Below are positions 26,506-35,531 of a DNA stretch of 64,000 bases, piece after piece. Source of the DNA: DASPWW01 sp963756745 (GTDB taxonomy: Bacteria > Actinomycetota > Thermoleophilia > Solirubrobacterales > 70-9); NCBI GenBank assembly GCA_963756745.1, contig CAVWOU010000010.1, forward strand, positions 558,001-622,000. The letters run 5' to 3'. How positions within the stretch are numbered: the stretch's first letter is position 1; every line of letters starts with the position of its first letter. The notes beneath the pieces were generated by a model. The model saw nothing but the letters and a program-made list of their open reading frames with translations, had not been told where the DNA came from and made no database searches. The translations under genes and the position numbers were made by a program.

Positions 26506-27756
26506 TCAGCTCAGCGGGTTGAAAACGATCCCCGTCGGGACCTTGGGGAAGAAGTAGGTCGACTTCGGGGGCATCGTCTCGCCGGCCGCCGCCACGGTCA
26601 GGACTTGCTCGATCGGCGTGGGGCGGAGGAGGAAGGCGCAGTCGGCCTGGTTCGACTCGATCGCCGCCCGCACCGCGTCGACACTCCTCTCGTAGCCGAT
26701 CCCGCGCTTGGCCGCGATGTCCTCCTCGCTCATCCCGAGGATCCCTCGCAGGACGAGGGTCTCGAGGATCACGACGTCGAGCTCGCGGTAGCTGTCGGAC
26801 CGGTCTGCGAGCGCCCGGTCGAGCGGCTCGCGATCGCGGAGCCGAAGGCGGACGCCGGCCTCGCGCTCCGCATCGAGATAGCCGAACACACCGAGTCCGT
26901 CGGCGCCCGCCGGGTCGATCCGTTCGCGCGAGACCTCCTCCGTCTCGAACAGGTCCTCGAGGCCCGCGCGAAGCGGCTCTCGTTGGGACGAGTCGAGCCC
27001 GGTGAGCACGCGATGGGTCGGGAACACCGTCAGGCCCGGGTCCTCGAGCGAGACGAGGCACATCAGCACGTAGCGGTGCGGCCCCTCGCCGCCGATCGCG
27101 TCGGCGTAGGCGCGGGCGGTCTCGTAGCGGTGGTGGCCGTCGGCGATCAGCAGCTCGGCGTTGGCGAGCGCGGAGGCGACGCGCTCGTGGACGGCCGGGT
27201 CGGGGATCCGCCACACGCGGTTGGTGCCGTCGGCGTCTGTTGCCTCGCCCCACGGGTCGGCGTCGAGCGCTGGCGCGACGTGCTGCCATGCGTCCCCGGG
27301 GTAGAGCGAGAAGATCGGCGAGAGGTTGTGGCGCGTCGCCTCGGTGAGCCGGAGGCGATCCTCCTTGGGGCCAGGCTGGGTGCGCTCGTGGGGTCGGATC
27401 AGGCCCGGCCCGTACTCGGTTATACGGACGCGGGCGAGGAGACCGTTGCGGGTACGGATGGCGCCGTCGGACGCCGTGTACTCCTGCGTCAGCGCCCAGA
27501 TCGCCGGCTCGCGGTCGGCCGTGAGGATGCCCTCGAGCGTCCACGCCTCGAGCGTCTCGGCGGCGTGCTCGTACGGATCGCCGCCGCCGGGCGCCTCGGG
27601 TAGGTCGATCTCGACGACGTTGAACGGAGAGCGCGCGAGCAGCTCGCGGCGCATCTCGGCATCGATCACGTCGTAGGGCGGTGCAATGACCGCCTCCAGC
27701 GACCCGACCGCGCCGAGGTTGTAGTGCAGCGCCCGCAGCGGGCGAACCTCGGGCAT
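26506..27756 (-). CDS. DUF1015-family protein
   Basis: A 416-residue conserved protein (PEVRPLRALHYN..., APPYDVID, DGHHRYETARAY, YFFPKVPTGIVFNPL). These are signatures of DUF1015, sometimes called SerB-associated or HTH-like hydrolase-related; the biochemical role is unsettled. The ATG at 27756 sits 7 nt after a -10-like TAGGGT, so the transcript is probably leaderless. Confidence 0.88.
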   Translation of the reverse strand: MPEVRPLRALHYNLGAVGSLEAVIAPPYDVIDAEMRRELLARSPFNVVEIDLPEAPGGGDPYEHAAETLEAWTLEGILTADREPAIWALTQEYTASDGAIRTRNGLLARVRITEYGPGLIRPHERTQPGPKEDRLRLTEATRHNLSPIFSLYPGDAWQHVAPALDADPWGEATDADGTNRVWRIPDPAVHERVASALANAELLIADGHHRYETARAYADAIGGEGPHRYVLMCLVSLEDPGLTVFPTHRVLTGLDSSQREPLRAGLEDLFETEEVSRERIDPAGADGLGVFGYLDAEREAGVRLRLRDREPLDRALADRSDSYRELDVVILETLVLRGILGMSEEDIAAKRGIGYERSVDAVRAAIESNQADCAFLLRPTPIEQVLTVAAAGETMPPKSTYFFPKVPTGIVFNPLS

Positions 27757-27809
27757 CGCGCGAACCCTAGACGCTCGAACGGTCCGCAACGGGACTAGAC
27801 TCGCCGTGA

Positions 27810-27886
27810 CGGGGCGTAGCTCAGTCTGGTCAGAGCGCCCGGTTTGGGGCCGGGAGGTTTCGCCGGTTCGAATCCGGCCGCCCCGA
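27810..27886 (+). tRNA. tRNA-Pro (UGG)
   Basis: A full cloverleaf: acceptor CGGGGCG (27810-27816) pairs with CGCCCCG (27879-27885). D-stem GCTC/GAGC. Anticodon stem CCCGG/CCGGG encloses TTTGGGG with anticodon TGG at 27845-27847. The T-arm is GCCGG-TTCGAAT-CCGGC. No CCA is encoded. Confidence 0.95.
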
Positions 27887-27889
27887 TTT

Positions 27890-27907
27890 GCAGGTTCGAA
27901 TCCCTGC
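27890..27907 (+). other. tRNA T-arm-like remnant
   Basis: GCAGGTTCGAATCCCTGC directly follows tRNA-Pro and has the universal TTCGAAT T-loop flanked by a near-perfect stem. It matches no complete tRNA here. It could be the 3' scar of an element once integrated at a tRNA, or chance. Confidence 0.4.
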
Positions 27908-27984
27908 GCTATGGCGGGCGCTCTTAGGCCGCGTGCGGAAGCGACGCGACGCGCCGCGGCGAGCGCCGGCGGCGTGCGCCCCGG

Positions 27985-28389
27985 CTAGGTCTTCGTCTGA
28001 CCGACCTCGATCAGGTGCCCGTCGGGGTCGCGGATATAGCAGCGGAACTCGCTCGGGTGGTCCTTCGGCTCGGTGATGAACTCTGCGCCGCGCGAGCTCC
28101 ACTCCTCGTAGACGCCCTCGATGTCGGCGACGCGGATGTTGAGGAAGCTGCTCGAGCGGGTCGGGTCGGGAGGCGTCTCGAGGATCACGTCCGGCTTGTC
28201 GTCGGTCGGCCCGCCGCCGACGTTGATGATCACCCATGCGTTGGCGAGCTGGACGATCGACGGCTCACCCTCCATCACGATCTCGCCGCCCAGCACGTCG
28301 CTGTAGAAGGCCGCCGAGCGCGGCACGTCGTCGGACACGATGAAGTGGGTGAGCAGGATCCCCTCGCTCGGGTTCGGAAGCTCGGCCAT
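27985..28389 (-). CDS. VOC-family (glyoxalase/bleomycin-resistance) protein
   Basis: A 134-residue single-chain VOC protein: LLTHFIVSDDVPRSAAFYSDVLGG at the N-terminus and FRCYIRDPDGHLIEVGQ at the C-terminus. Candidate metal ligands are His (about 15) and Glu (about 129). ATG 28389 follows GGAGGAGAT, a clear ribosome-binding site. Substrate unknown. Confidence 0.87.
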   Translation of the reverse strand: MAELPNPSEGILLTHFIVSDDVPRSAAFYSDVLGGEIVMEGEPSIVQLANAWVIINVGGGPTDDKPDVILETPPDPTRSSSFLNIRVADIEGVYEEWSSRGAEFITEPKDHPSEFRCYIRDPDGHLIEVGQTKT

Positions 28390-28539
28390 CTCGATCTCCT
28401 CCTTTGGTGGTGGGTTCGTGGGCGGGATCCCGGTACGCCTCACTCCGGCTTGCGAAGCGCCTCCGTGACCGTCCACGCGTGACGATAGAGGAGGTCGACG
28501 CTGCTCAAGTGGGTCCCAGCGGCGGCCGATAATCAGGGC

Positions 28540-30087
28540 GTGGGGGGGCTCTTCGCAGCGGCGGCCCGCGCGGCGGCAGGACGAAACCGGTTCCGAATGC
28601 TCACGCTCGCCGCCGGGATGCTGATCGTGGGCACGCCCGCGGCACATGCGTCGCTCGAGGACGTCGTTCGCGACGACCTCGAGCTCGCGCGGGAGCGGCT
28701 CGCTGCGACGGCCGCTGCGGTCCCGCCGGGTCGCTACCCGGGGTGGACCGGTCCGGACGGCATGTGGACTACCACCGGGCCCAAGGCGTGGACGAGCGGG
28801 TTCTTTCCCGGCACGCTGTGGCTCGCCTACGGGGCGACGGGCGACGCGGGGCTCAGGGCCGAGGCGGAGAAGCGATTGGGCGGGCTCGAGGCACAGAAGC
28901 GCGACACGAGCGGTAACGACCAGGGGTTCAAGATCCTCGGCAGCTTCGGGCACGCCGCCCGGCTGACAGGCGACGACGCCTACCGGCGGGTGGTCGTGCG
29001 CGCCGCCCGCTCGCTCGCCTCGCGGTTCGTCCCGGTGGTCGGAGCGACGAGGTCGTGGGGGGATCGCTCCTCGCCCGAGGTAAGGGTGATCGTCGACAAC
29101 CTGATGAACCTCGAGCTCCTGTTCTGGGCGTCGAAGCACGGCGGCGACCCAGCCTGGTACGCGATCGCGCGGTCCCACGCGCTGCGGACAATGCGCGACC
29201 ACGTGCGCCCCGACGGGAGCACTTTCCACGTCGTCGACTACGGTCCGGCGACCGGTGCCGTGGAGCGGAAGGGCACGCGGCAGGGGCACGCGCGCGACTC
29301 GACGTGGTCGCGCGGACAGGCGTGGGGGGTCTATGGGTTCACGATGGCCTACCGGGAAACGGGCGATCGGCGGTTGCTCGACGCGGCGCGACGGGTCTCC
29401 GACTGGTTCATCGACCACCTGCCGCCCGACCGCGTCCCGTACTGGGACTTCGACGCCCCGGGGATCCCGGACGCGCCCCGCGACTCCTCCGCCGCCGCGA
29501 TCGCGGCGTCGGGACTGCTCGAGCTCGCCGTGCTCGAGCCGGACTCCGGTAGGGCGGCCGGCTACCGCGGCGCCGCTGAATCGATCATCTCGTCGCTGGC
29601 GCGTCCCCCGTACCTGGCGCCCGAGGGAGCCACCGAGGCGATCCTTCTCCACGGGACCCAGGATTTCCCGAGGGGGAACTTCGACACCGGCCTCGCGTTC
29701 GGCGACTACTACTTCGTCGAGGCGCTCGGGCGCTACCTCTGGCCGCCGGGGGTCCTCGACGAGCCCGCGGTTGAGGTGGAGCGGTCTCGCGGCGGAAACA
29801 GTTTGCGCGTGGAGGTCACGGCCGACGAACCGGGCCGGGTAGAGGCGGCGCTGCTCGCCGGGCCGGCGACCGCCCGAAAGCTCGACCTGAACAACCTGCG
29901 CTCGGCGGTGCTGGGGCGTGGTCGCACGGATCTCGCCGATGGAGGCGACGCCGAGCTCGCGCTGCGGCTCACGCCGCGCGCGGCGAGGCGACTCCCCGGC
30001 GTCCGAAACCCCCGCGCGACGCTCGCCGTCGTCCTCGAGACCGCGGGCGGGCAGGCGGCGGCAACGACCGTCCCGCTCGCGCTCTGA
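28540..30087 (+). CDS. Glycoside hydrolase family 88-like (unsaturated glucuronyl hydrolase), exported
   Basis: A 515-residue protein. The alpha/alpha-barrel GH88 core (about 70-395) has candidate catalytic Asp127 (GNDQGF) and Asp186 (VDNLMNLELL), plus ARDSTWSRGQAWGVYGF and RDSSAAAIAASGLLELA. A likely signal peptide is MLTLAAGMLIVGTPAAHA (residues 20-37). The C-terminal about 120 residues are a beta-rich extra domain. A -10-like GATAAT (28528-28533) sits 6 nt before the GTG. It should remove unsaturated uronates from polysaccharide-lyase products. Confidence 0.82.
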   Translation: MGGLFAAAARAAAGRNRFRMLTLAAGMLIVGTPAAHASLEDVVRDDLELARERLAATAAAVPPGRYPGWTGPDGMWTTTGPKAWTSGFFPGTLWLAYGATGDAGLRAEAEKRLGGLEAQKRDTSGNDQGFKILGSFGHAARLTGDDAYRRVVVRAARSLASRFVPVVGATRSWGDRSSPEVRVIVDNLMNLELLFWASKHGGDPAWYAIARSHALRTMRDHVRPDGSTFHVVDYGPATGAVERKGTRQGHARDSTWSRGQAWGVYGFTMAYRETGDRRLLDAARRVSDWFIDHLPPDRVPYWDFDAPGIPDAPRDSSAAAIAASGLLELAVLEPDSGRAAGYRGAAESIISSLARPPYLAPEGATEAILLHGTQDFPRGNFDTGLAFGDYYFVEALGRYLWPPGVLDEPAVEVERSRGGNSLRVEVTADEPGRVEAALLAGPATARKLDLNNLRSAVLGRGRTDLADGGDAELALRLTPRAARRLPGVRNPRATLAVVLETAGGQAAATTVPLAL

Positions 30088-30117
30088 GGCCGCCCTCGGC
30101 GCTACGCTGAGCGCCGA

Positions 30118-30190
30118 GCCCCCGTAGCTCAGTGGACAGAGCGGCTGCCTTCTAAGCAGCGGGTCGCGCGTTCGAATCGCGCCGGGGGCG
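30118..30190 (+). tRNA. tRNA-Arg (UCU)
   Basis: Acceptor GCCCCCG (30118-30124) pairs with CGGGGGC (30183-30189). D-stem GCTC/GAGC. Anticodon stem GCTGC/GCAGC with anticodon TCT at 30151-30153. T-arm GCGCG-TTCGAAT-CGCGC. No encoded CCA. Confidence 0.95.
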
Positions 30191-30217
30191 CTGGCACGCG
30201 GTGGATAGTCTTGGCTC

Positions 30218-30628
30218 GTGGACCTCGATCGGGCGCGGGACTTCATCCGAGAGCACCACCGCGGTGTTCTCGCGACGCGCCGAAGCGGCGGCCGGGTCCA
30301 GCAGAGCCCGGTGCTCGTCAACGTCGACGGCGAGGGGCGGGCGATCATCTCGAGCCGCGAGACGGCTATCAAGGTCAAGAACCTCCGCCGCGACCCGTGG
30401 GCGCAGGTCGTCGTGTTAACGAACCGGTTCTTCGGCGATTGGATCTGGGCCGAGGGCACGGCGGAGGTCCTCTCGCTTCCGGAGGCGATGGACCCGCTGA
30501 TCGATTACTACAAGCGCTTCCCGGACGAGAACCCCGACTGGGACGAGTACCGCGCGCGGATGAAGCGTGAGAAACGCGTGCTGATCCGGATCGCGCTCGA
30601 GGACGCCGGTCCTGACCGCTGGGGTTGA
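30218..30628 (+). CDS. PPOX-class F420-dependent oxidoreductase-like protein
   Basis: A 136-residue split-barrel flavin/F420-binding protein: RDFIREHHRGVLATRRSGGRVQQSPV, ISSRETAIKVKNLRRDPWAQVVV and AEGTAEVL are family features of Rv1155-like enzymes. The GTG start is 8 nt after a -10-like GATAGT (30204-30209), consistent with leaderless translation. It lies just downstream of tRNA-Arg. Substrate unknown. Confidence 0.85.
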   Translation: MDLDRARDFIREHHRGVLATRRSGGRVQQSPVLVNVDGEGRAIISSRETAIKVKNLRRDPWAQVVVLTNRFFGDWIWAEGTAEVLSLPEAMDPLIDYYKRFPDENPDWDEYRARMKREKRVLIRIALEDAGPDRWG

Positions 30629-30641
30629 GCGGTGATCGCCG

Positions 30642-30998
30642 CTATCTGTCGCTGACTGCTCTCTGGGCCGCCTGCCTGAGCCCGGCCTGACGAAGACCTG
30701 AAGCGATCCGGCCCCGGGCTACCTGAGGCGCGGGTCCGCCCAGCCCTTGAAGCCCGGAGAGCAGGTCGTCGGCGCCGATGAATCCGATCCCGGGATGGGT
30801 CGCCAGGACGCGACCGAGGAAGCGAACGGCCCCCCGCTCGTAGCGTCTGTCGCCCTCGGCGTGGAGCAGGAGCACGAGCCTCAGGCTGAGCTCGTCGTCG
30901 AGTTGCCCGAGTTGGCGCGCCGCGGCCTCGGCCTGCCGCAGGTCGCCCGCGTCGAGCGCATGCCGGAGCCGAGCCTTGGGGGAGGCTTCCACATCCAC
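30642..30998 (-). CDS. Hypothetical helical protein
   Basis: A 118-residue, mostly alpha-helical protein (KARLRHALDAGDLRQAEAAARQLGQ... pattern, TPR-like spacing). No family was recognised. The start is GTG. It is convergent with the F420-type gene, 13 bp apart. Coding is likely but not certain. Confidence 0.55.
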   Translation of the reverse strand: MDVEASPKARLRHALDAGDLRQAEAAARQLGQLDDELSLRLVLLLHAEGDRRYERGAVRFLGRVLATHPGIGFIGADDLLSGLQGLGGPAPQVARGRIASGLRQAGLRQAAQRAVSDR

Positions 30999-31049
30999 CG
31001 AACAAATGTTCGCATCGGCGTCAAGGCGCCGTGGAAGGCGGCTGCCCCG

Positions 31050-31694
31050 CTAGCTGCCGTCAGCCGTGGAGACCCGGTAGCGCAGCCACGTGAGGCCGCC
31101 GTCGAGCGGCCCGGCCGCGATCCGCTCGAGGTCGAGGGCGCGGACGGGCTCTCCGCCGTGCCACGCGCGCTCGCCCGCCGCGCCGGCGAGGCACGGGTGG
31201 ACGAGCAGGCTGACCTCATCGACGAGGCCGTCGCGGAGCAACGCGCCGATCAGCGATCCACCACTGTCCACCCGCACGAGCTGGGCGGCCTCGCGCTTCG
31301 CGAGGGCGCCGAGCGCCGCCGCGAGGTCGACGCGGTTGGTGCCTGTGACGAGTTGGCGCGCCGGCGAGACCCCGTCGTCGACCGGGGTCTCGCCGGCGCG
31401 CAGGGCGAGCACGCCGGACCACGAGCCGCAGTCGCGCAGCGCATCCCACTCGCGAACGCGCGCCCGGCCGTCGACGACGGCGAGCAGCGGCCCGTCGGGC
31501 GCCGGGCCGGGGCGCGGCACGGCCGCCAGCGCCTCCTCCTGGGCGAGGATGGTGTCGGCGCCGACGAGGGTCACGTCCTCGCGCCACGTGCGGGCCAGCT
31601 CGTAGAACCGCCCCACGTCGGGATCGAACCCGGTCGTCGCGCCGTCGAGCGACACGGCGACGTGGACGACCACGTGCGGGCGGTCAGTCGCCAT
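31050..31694 (-). CDS. RibD C-terminal/dihydrofolate-reductase-like reductase
   Basis: A 214-residue RibD-C-type protein: HVVVHVAVSLDGATTGFDPD, LVGADTILA, VDSGGSLIGALLRDGLVDEVSLLVHPCLAG. NADPH-dependent reduction of a pyrimidine- or folate-like substrate is the family activity; the true substrate is unknown. ATG 31694 is chosen; an upstream ATG at 31736 would overlap the VOC gene stop. Confidence 0.8.
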   Translation of the reverse strand: MATDRPHVVVHVAVSLDGATTGFDPDVGRFYELARTWREDVTLVGADTILAQEEALAAVPRPGPAPDGPLLAVVDGRARVREWDALRDCGSWSGVLALRAGETPVDDGVSPARQLVTGTNRVDLAAALGALAKREAAQLVRVDSGGSLIGALLRDGLVDEVSLLVHPCLAGAAGERAWHGGEPVRALDLERIAAGPLDGGLTWLRYRVSTADGS

Positions 31695-31728
31695 TGCCTC
31701 GACCCGCTCCGGCCTCGCGCGCGTCGCG

Positions 31729-32592
31729 CTAGGCATCCGGCTGGTACTTGCTTGCCGAGAAGGTTGCCCCCTGCGGATCCTTCAGCACGACGGTCCGGGT
31801 CGGCCCGGCGACGAACGGAGGCACCACGACCTCGCCGCCGAGTTCCGCGGCTCTCTTGGCGATCGCGTCCGCGTCGTCGATCGCGAACGTGACGCTCCAG
31901 TGCGGCGGGACCTCGGCCGGGATCTGCTCGCTCGACATCGGCACGAGCCAGGTGACGGCGTCCTCGAACCCCTCGGGGGCGCCGTCCCCCGACAGGCGCT
32001 CGCGCAGCTCGGGATCGCGCTGCGCCAGGAACTCCCCGTACCCGGGCTGGCCGAACATGCCGAAGTGCATGCCCTCCATGTCGAACTCGCTCGCGCTCCA
32101 TCCGAAGAGCTCGCCGTAGTACGCCTTCGCGGCGTCGATATCGCGCGTGTTGATCTCGCTGAAGTTCCACGTGTTCGGCTCGTTGACGAGCGTGGCGCCC
32201 ATGTGGCCTTTGGCCTGCCAGACGCAGAACGCAGCTCCCTCTCGATCGGCGAGAACCGCCATGCGACCGGCGCCGGGGATCTCGAAAGGCTCGGCGAGCA
32301 CGCTCCCGCCGGCTTCGATCGCCTTCGCGGCGGCGTCGTCGGCGCTGTCGACCCACACGTACGTGTTCCACACGGGCATCGGCGGGGCGCCTTCCTGCTG
32401 CGAGCCGACCGCCGCGACGTCGCGGCCGCGAAGCGTCGCCACGAGGTACTTGCCCGGCGAGTCGGGCGGCATCCGGTCCTCGAACTCCCAACCGAACAGC
32501 CCGCTGTAGAAGTCCGCCGCCGCATCGGGGTCGGGCTGTGCGGTGTCGATCCAACACGGGACTCCCGCCGGATATCCGTCTCGCTCGATCAT
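31729..32592 (-). CDS. Two-domain VOC-family protein
   Basis: A 287-residue tandem glyoxalase-fold protein. Domain 1 is about 8-130 (PCWIDTAQPDPDAAADFYSG) and domain 2 about 140-285 (INTRDIDAAKAYYGELFGW). Such CFP32-like proteins often lack metal. Divergent from a WYL regulator 80 bp away, which may control it (inference from position). Confidence 0.86.
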   Translation of the reverse strand: MIERDGYPAGVPCWIDTAQPDPDAAADFYSGLFGWEFEDRMPPDSPGKYLVATLRGRDVAAVGSQQEGAPPMPVWNTYVWVDSADDAAAKAIEAGGSVLAEPFEIPGAGRMAVLADREGAAFCVWQAKGHMGATLVNEPNTWNFSEINTRDIDAAKAYYGELFGWSASEFDMEGMHFGMFGQPGYGEFLAQRDPELRERLSGDGAPEGFEDAVTWLVPMSSEQIPAEVPPHWSVTFAIDDADAIAKRAAELGGEVVVPPFVAGPTRTVVLKDPQGATFSASKYQPDA

Positions 32593-32672
32593 CTGGCTCT
32601 CCCTTCGTCGTTGCTTTCCTCGTGCAACCTATGAAAGATTTAGGCCAGAATCTGTCCTCAATAGAGGGAATC

Positions 32673-33644
32673 ATGGACACGGCCATGACCGACACCTCGA
32701 GCCGCCTGTTGACGCTGCTCTCGCTGCTCCAGGGACGCCGCGACTGGCCCGGCGGCGAGCTCGCCGACCGGCTCGACGTCTCGGGCCGGACGATCCGGCG
32801 CGACATCGAACGGCTGCGCGAGCTCGGCTACCCGGTCGAGTCGCTCACCGGGCCGGCGGGCGGCTACCGCCTGGCCGCCGGCACGGCGATGCCGCCGCTG
32901 CTGCTCGATGACGACGAGGCGATCGCGATCGCGGTCGGGCTGCGAACGGCGGCGCGCGCGTCGGTGGCGGGGATCGAGGAGACCTCGGTGCGGGCGCTCG
33001 TGAAGCTCGAGCAGGTTCTCCCGCGGCACCTCCGGCGCAGGGTCAGCGCGCTCCAGGCCGCGACTACGACGCTCCCCGCCGGCGGTCCGACCGTCGACCC
33101 GCAGTCACTCACGCTGATTGCCGCAGCGTGCCGCGACTCAGAGCGCGTTCGGTTCGCGTACCGCGGTCGCGATGGGGCGGAGACCCGCCGCGAGGTCGAG
33201 CCGCACTCGCTCGTCAACCTCGGGCGCCGCTGGTATCTCGCGGCGTGGGATCGCGGCCGATCGGACTGGCGGACGTTCCGGCTCGACCGCCTATCGAGGC
33301 CGGCGTCGACCGGCGTCCGATTCGCGCCGCGCGAGCTCCCTGCGAAGGACGCGGCCGCGTACGTAACGCAGAGCATCTCCGCGGCACCGACACGCTATGA
33401 CGCGAGGATCACGCTCCACGCTCCGGCCGACGCCGTCCGAGAGCGATTCGGCGCGCAGTGGGGAACGATCGTCCCCGTGGACGACGAGACGTGCGAATAC
33501 CGAACCGGCGACGACGACCTCGACTGGCTCGCGCTGCGCGTAGCAATGCTGGGAGTGGACTTCGCGGTCCAGGAGCCGCCTGAGCTGGTCGAGCACGTGC
33601 GCGCTGCGGCGCGCCGGCTGAGGAAGGCGGCCGGCTCCAGGTAG
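32673..33644 (+). CDS. WYL-domain transcriptional regulator
   Basis: A 323-residue regulator. An N-terminal DeoR-type winged helix (about 8-60, GGELADRLDVSGRTIRRDIE) is followed by a WYL domain (RVRFAYRGRDG, NLGRRWYLAAWDR, RTFRLDRLS) and a C-terminal WCX-like part. It probably senses a small ligand. ATG 32673 is chosen; ATG 32685 is an alternative. It likely regulates the divergent VOC/RibD-like genes. Confidence 0.88.
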   Translation: MDTAMTDTSSRLLTLLSLLQGRRDWPGGELADRLDVSGRTIRRDIERLRELGYPVESLTGPAGGYRLAAGTAMPPLLLDDDEAIAIAVGLRTAARASVAGIEETSVRALVKLEQVLPRHLRRRVSALQAATTTLPAGGPTVDPQSLTLIAAACRDSERVRFAYRGRDGAETRREVEPHSLVNLGRRWYLAAWDRGRSDWRTFRLDRLSRPASTGVRFAPRELPAKDAAAYVTQSISAAPTRYDARITLHAPADAVRERFGAQWGTIVPVDDETCEYRTGDDDLDWLALRVAMLGVDFAVQEPPELVEHVRAAARRLRKAAGSR

Positions 33645-33654
33645 CGGGCCTCGA

Positions 33655-34815
33655 CTACCGGGGTGGCTTCGGCAGCCGCGAGAGGTCGAGCGTCGCCTGC
33701 CAGATGTCGGTCCGGCCGCCAAAGCCCTCGATCCAGCTCGGGTCCTCAGCGGGCGGGCTCGAGTACCAGGTCGCGAGGAAGCGCGGCCCGCGGATCCGCG
33801 CGATCCCTGCGTACGACGTGTCGCCGGCGCTTGGAAGCTCGCCGTGCTCGACGATGTCGATGGGGCCGCGCTCGAGGTTCCCGGTGATCTCGTAAAGCGC
33901 GGTGCGCTTGCGGATCTCGGGGCCCGGGATGTGCTTGCGCGCGATCACGAACAGCCGGCCCTTCCACCAGAATGCGACCGGCCCGTCGAGGCGAACGCCG
34001 TCGAGCTCCTGGGGGCAGCGGAACTCGTCGAACGGCTTGCGGGCCCAGCACACCTTGGTCCTCAGCCGTCCCTGGGCGCCGAACAGCTCAGTGTCGGTCC
34101 CGTCCATCCGCACCAGCCCGAGCATCCGCTTGCCGGACGGGGTGGGAATCAGCTCGGTCTCGAGCGGGGTGTCCTCCGAGACCCCGTAGATCTGCGCTCC
34201 CTCCTTCCACCGCTTGCCGTCGTGCGAGCGGTAGAGCACGACCTGGAGGTCGCCGTCCTGGTACGCGGCGGAGTAGTAGGTGCCGTCGTGCTCGACCACG
34301 CGCCAGAACCCCCACTCGATCGGACCGATCTCGTTCAGCCCCGACCACGTCTTCCCGTCCTTGGAGTGGGTCTCGATCGAGATCGAGCCGGCGCCTGTGT
34401 CGCGCAGCGCAAACCCGGGCAGCCGCGTGATCGCCTTGATGTGGAGACGCTTCCCGACCTTGTAGAAGTGCGGGTCGCGAATGTCGCGGTCGGGGGGCGC
34501 CGGAATGATCGCGCGCAGCTCGAAGCTCTTGCCGTCGTCGCGCGAGCGGTACACGCGCAGCGAGCTGTTCGGCCCCAGCACCTGGCTCCCGGCGGTGCGG
34601 TGGGCGAAGTAGATGTCGCCCTTCCACCGCGTGAGGTCGGTGTTCTCGTTGTGCTGGCAGACGCCGGTGCGGCAGTCCTGGTTCTCGAGATCGCCGGGGA
34701 CGAGGATCTCGGCGCTGCGGATGAACGCCGGTTGCTCGCCCGCCGCCGCGGACGCGGGAACGGTCGCCGCGACGGCCGCCACTGCAAGCGCGATGCCCAG
34801 CCCCACTCGCCTCAC
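33655..34815 (-). CDS. Exported sialidase-like beta-propeller protein
   Basis: A 386-residue protein with a signal peptide (VGLGIALAVAAVAATVPASAAAG). Repeated BNR/Asp-box-like turns follow (SRDDGKSFELR, SKDGKTWSGL, SHDGKRWKEG), the hallmark of sialidase-type propellers. The usual arginine triad was not identified, so enzymatic activity is uncertain. The GTG at 34815 is chosen because it opens the signal peptide; the longer frame continues into the decayed glycosyltransferase. Confidence 0.75.
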   Translation of the reverse strand: MRRVGLGIALAVAAVAATVPASAAAGEQPAFIRSAEILVPGDLENQDCRTGVCQHNENTDLTRWKGDIYFAHRTAGSQVLGPNSSLRVYRSRDDGKSFELRAIIPAPPDRDIRDPHFYKVGKRLHIKAITRLPGFALRDTGAGSISIETHSKDGKTWSGLNEIGPIEWGFWRVVEHDGTYYSAAYQDGDLQVVLYRSHDGKRWKEGAQIYGVSEDTPLETELIPTPSGKRMLGLVRMDGTDTELFGAQGRLRTKVCWARKPFDEFRCPQELDGVRLDGPVAFWWKGRLFVIARKHIPGPEIRKRTALYEITGNLERGPIDIVEHGELPSAGDTSYAGIARIRGPRFLATWYSSPPAEDPSWIEGFGGRTDIWQATLDLSRLPKPPR

Positions 34816-34846
34816 CGGGCGACGCAGTGTGACAGGAGGCGGCGCC

Positions 34847-35194
34847 TCAAGCAGCGAGCTCGGCGAGTAGCTCGACGGCGGTGTCGGCGGACAGCTGGGA
34901 TCGCAGCTCGGCGGCCATACGCCGGGCGGTCTCGCGGTAGGACACCTGCTCCAGAACGGCGCGAAGCCCGTCGTCAAGGTGTCAGCCAGGGCACGCGACA
35001 CCACATGTCGTCCAGCTCGTCCTCGAGCGGGTCATCGAAGCGCCAGAACTCGTACCGCGGCTCTTGACGGCGCCCTCGAGAGAGGGCAGCCCGCAGGCGA
35101 GCAAGTCGTGCCCGTAGCGAAGGCAAGCGTCCGTGAACGGCACCATCGGGTTGAAGTGGGCGGCGCCACGGGTCGAGACGACCAGCATTCGCAC
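34847..35194 (-). pseudogene. Remnant of an MGT-type glycosyltransferase
   Basis: The 5' part encodes VRMLVVSTRGAAHFNPMVPF and then TDACLRYGHDLLA, the N-terminal nucleotide-sugar transferase signature. The middle survives in another frame as EFWRFDDPLEDELDDMWC. The 3' part encodes DDGLRAVLEQVSYRETARRM-AAELRSQL and the normal C-terminus. Only about 115 codons remain of a usual about 400, with at least two frame changes. It is a deletion-scarred pseudogene beside tRNA-His. Confidence 0.8.
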
Positions 35195-35265
35195 GGGCGA
35201 CAGTCTGACGCCCGTCTCGCATCCCCGGGGCGGCGCCAACCCGAGGCGCTACATTGGACCCGCGC

Positions 35266-35339
35266 GGTGAGCGTAGCTCAGTTGGTAGAGCTCCTGGTTG
35301 TGGTCCAGGTGGTCGCCGGTTCGAGTCCGGTCGCTCACC
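35266..35339 (+). tRNA. tRNA-His (GUG)
   Basis: Acceptor GTGAGCG (35267-35273) pairs with CGCTCAC (35332-35338). An extra G at 35266 faces C35339, the histidine-specific G-1:C73 pair. Anticodon GTG is at 35300-35302 in stem CCTGG/CCAGG. It marks the left edge of the accessory region. Confidence 0.95.
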
Positions 35340-35531
35340 CCTCACGAAGCCCCCGCTAATCCGGCGGGTTTCGGCTTACCGGGCGGCCATTGCAATGGCC
35401 ACCGTTGGCACCAACTTGGCACCAAACGCCGTCGGGAACTGTACGCTGGGAGCGCCGTAGTAACCCGAACCTGCGCTGCCGCTTCCGCGCAGGGGCCATG
35501 CCATCCGCCGGGCGGGGAGCCACCTACCAAC

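Noticed and set aside
35345..35460. Remnant of a tyrosine integrase C-terminus next to tRNA-His
   Set aside because: The minus frame ends in a suggestive short peptide (KLVPTVAIAMAAR), but no catalytic R-H-R-Y region is present.
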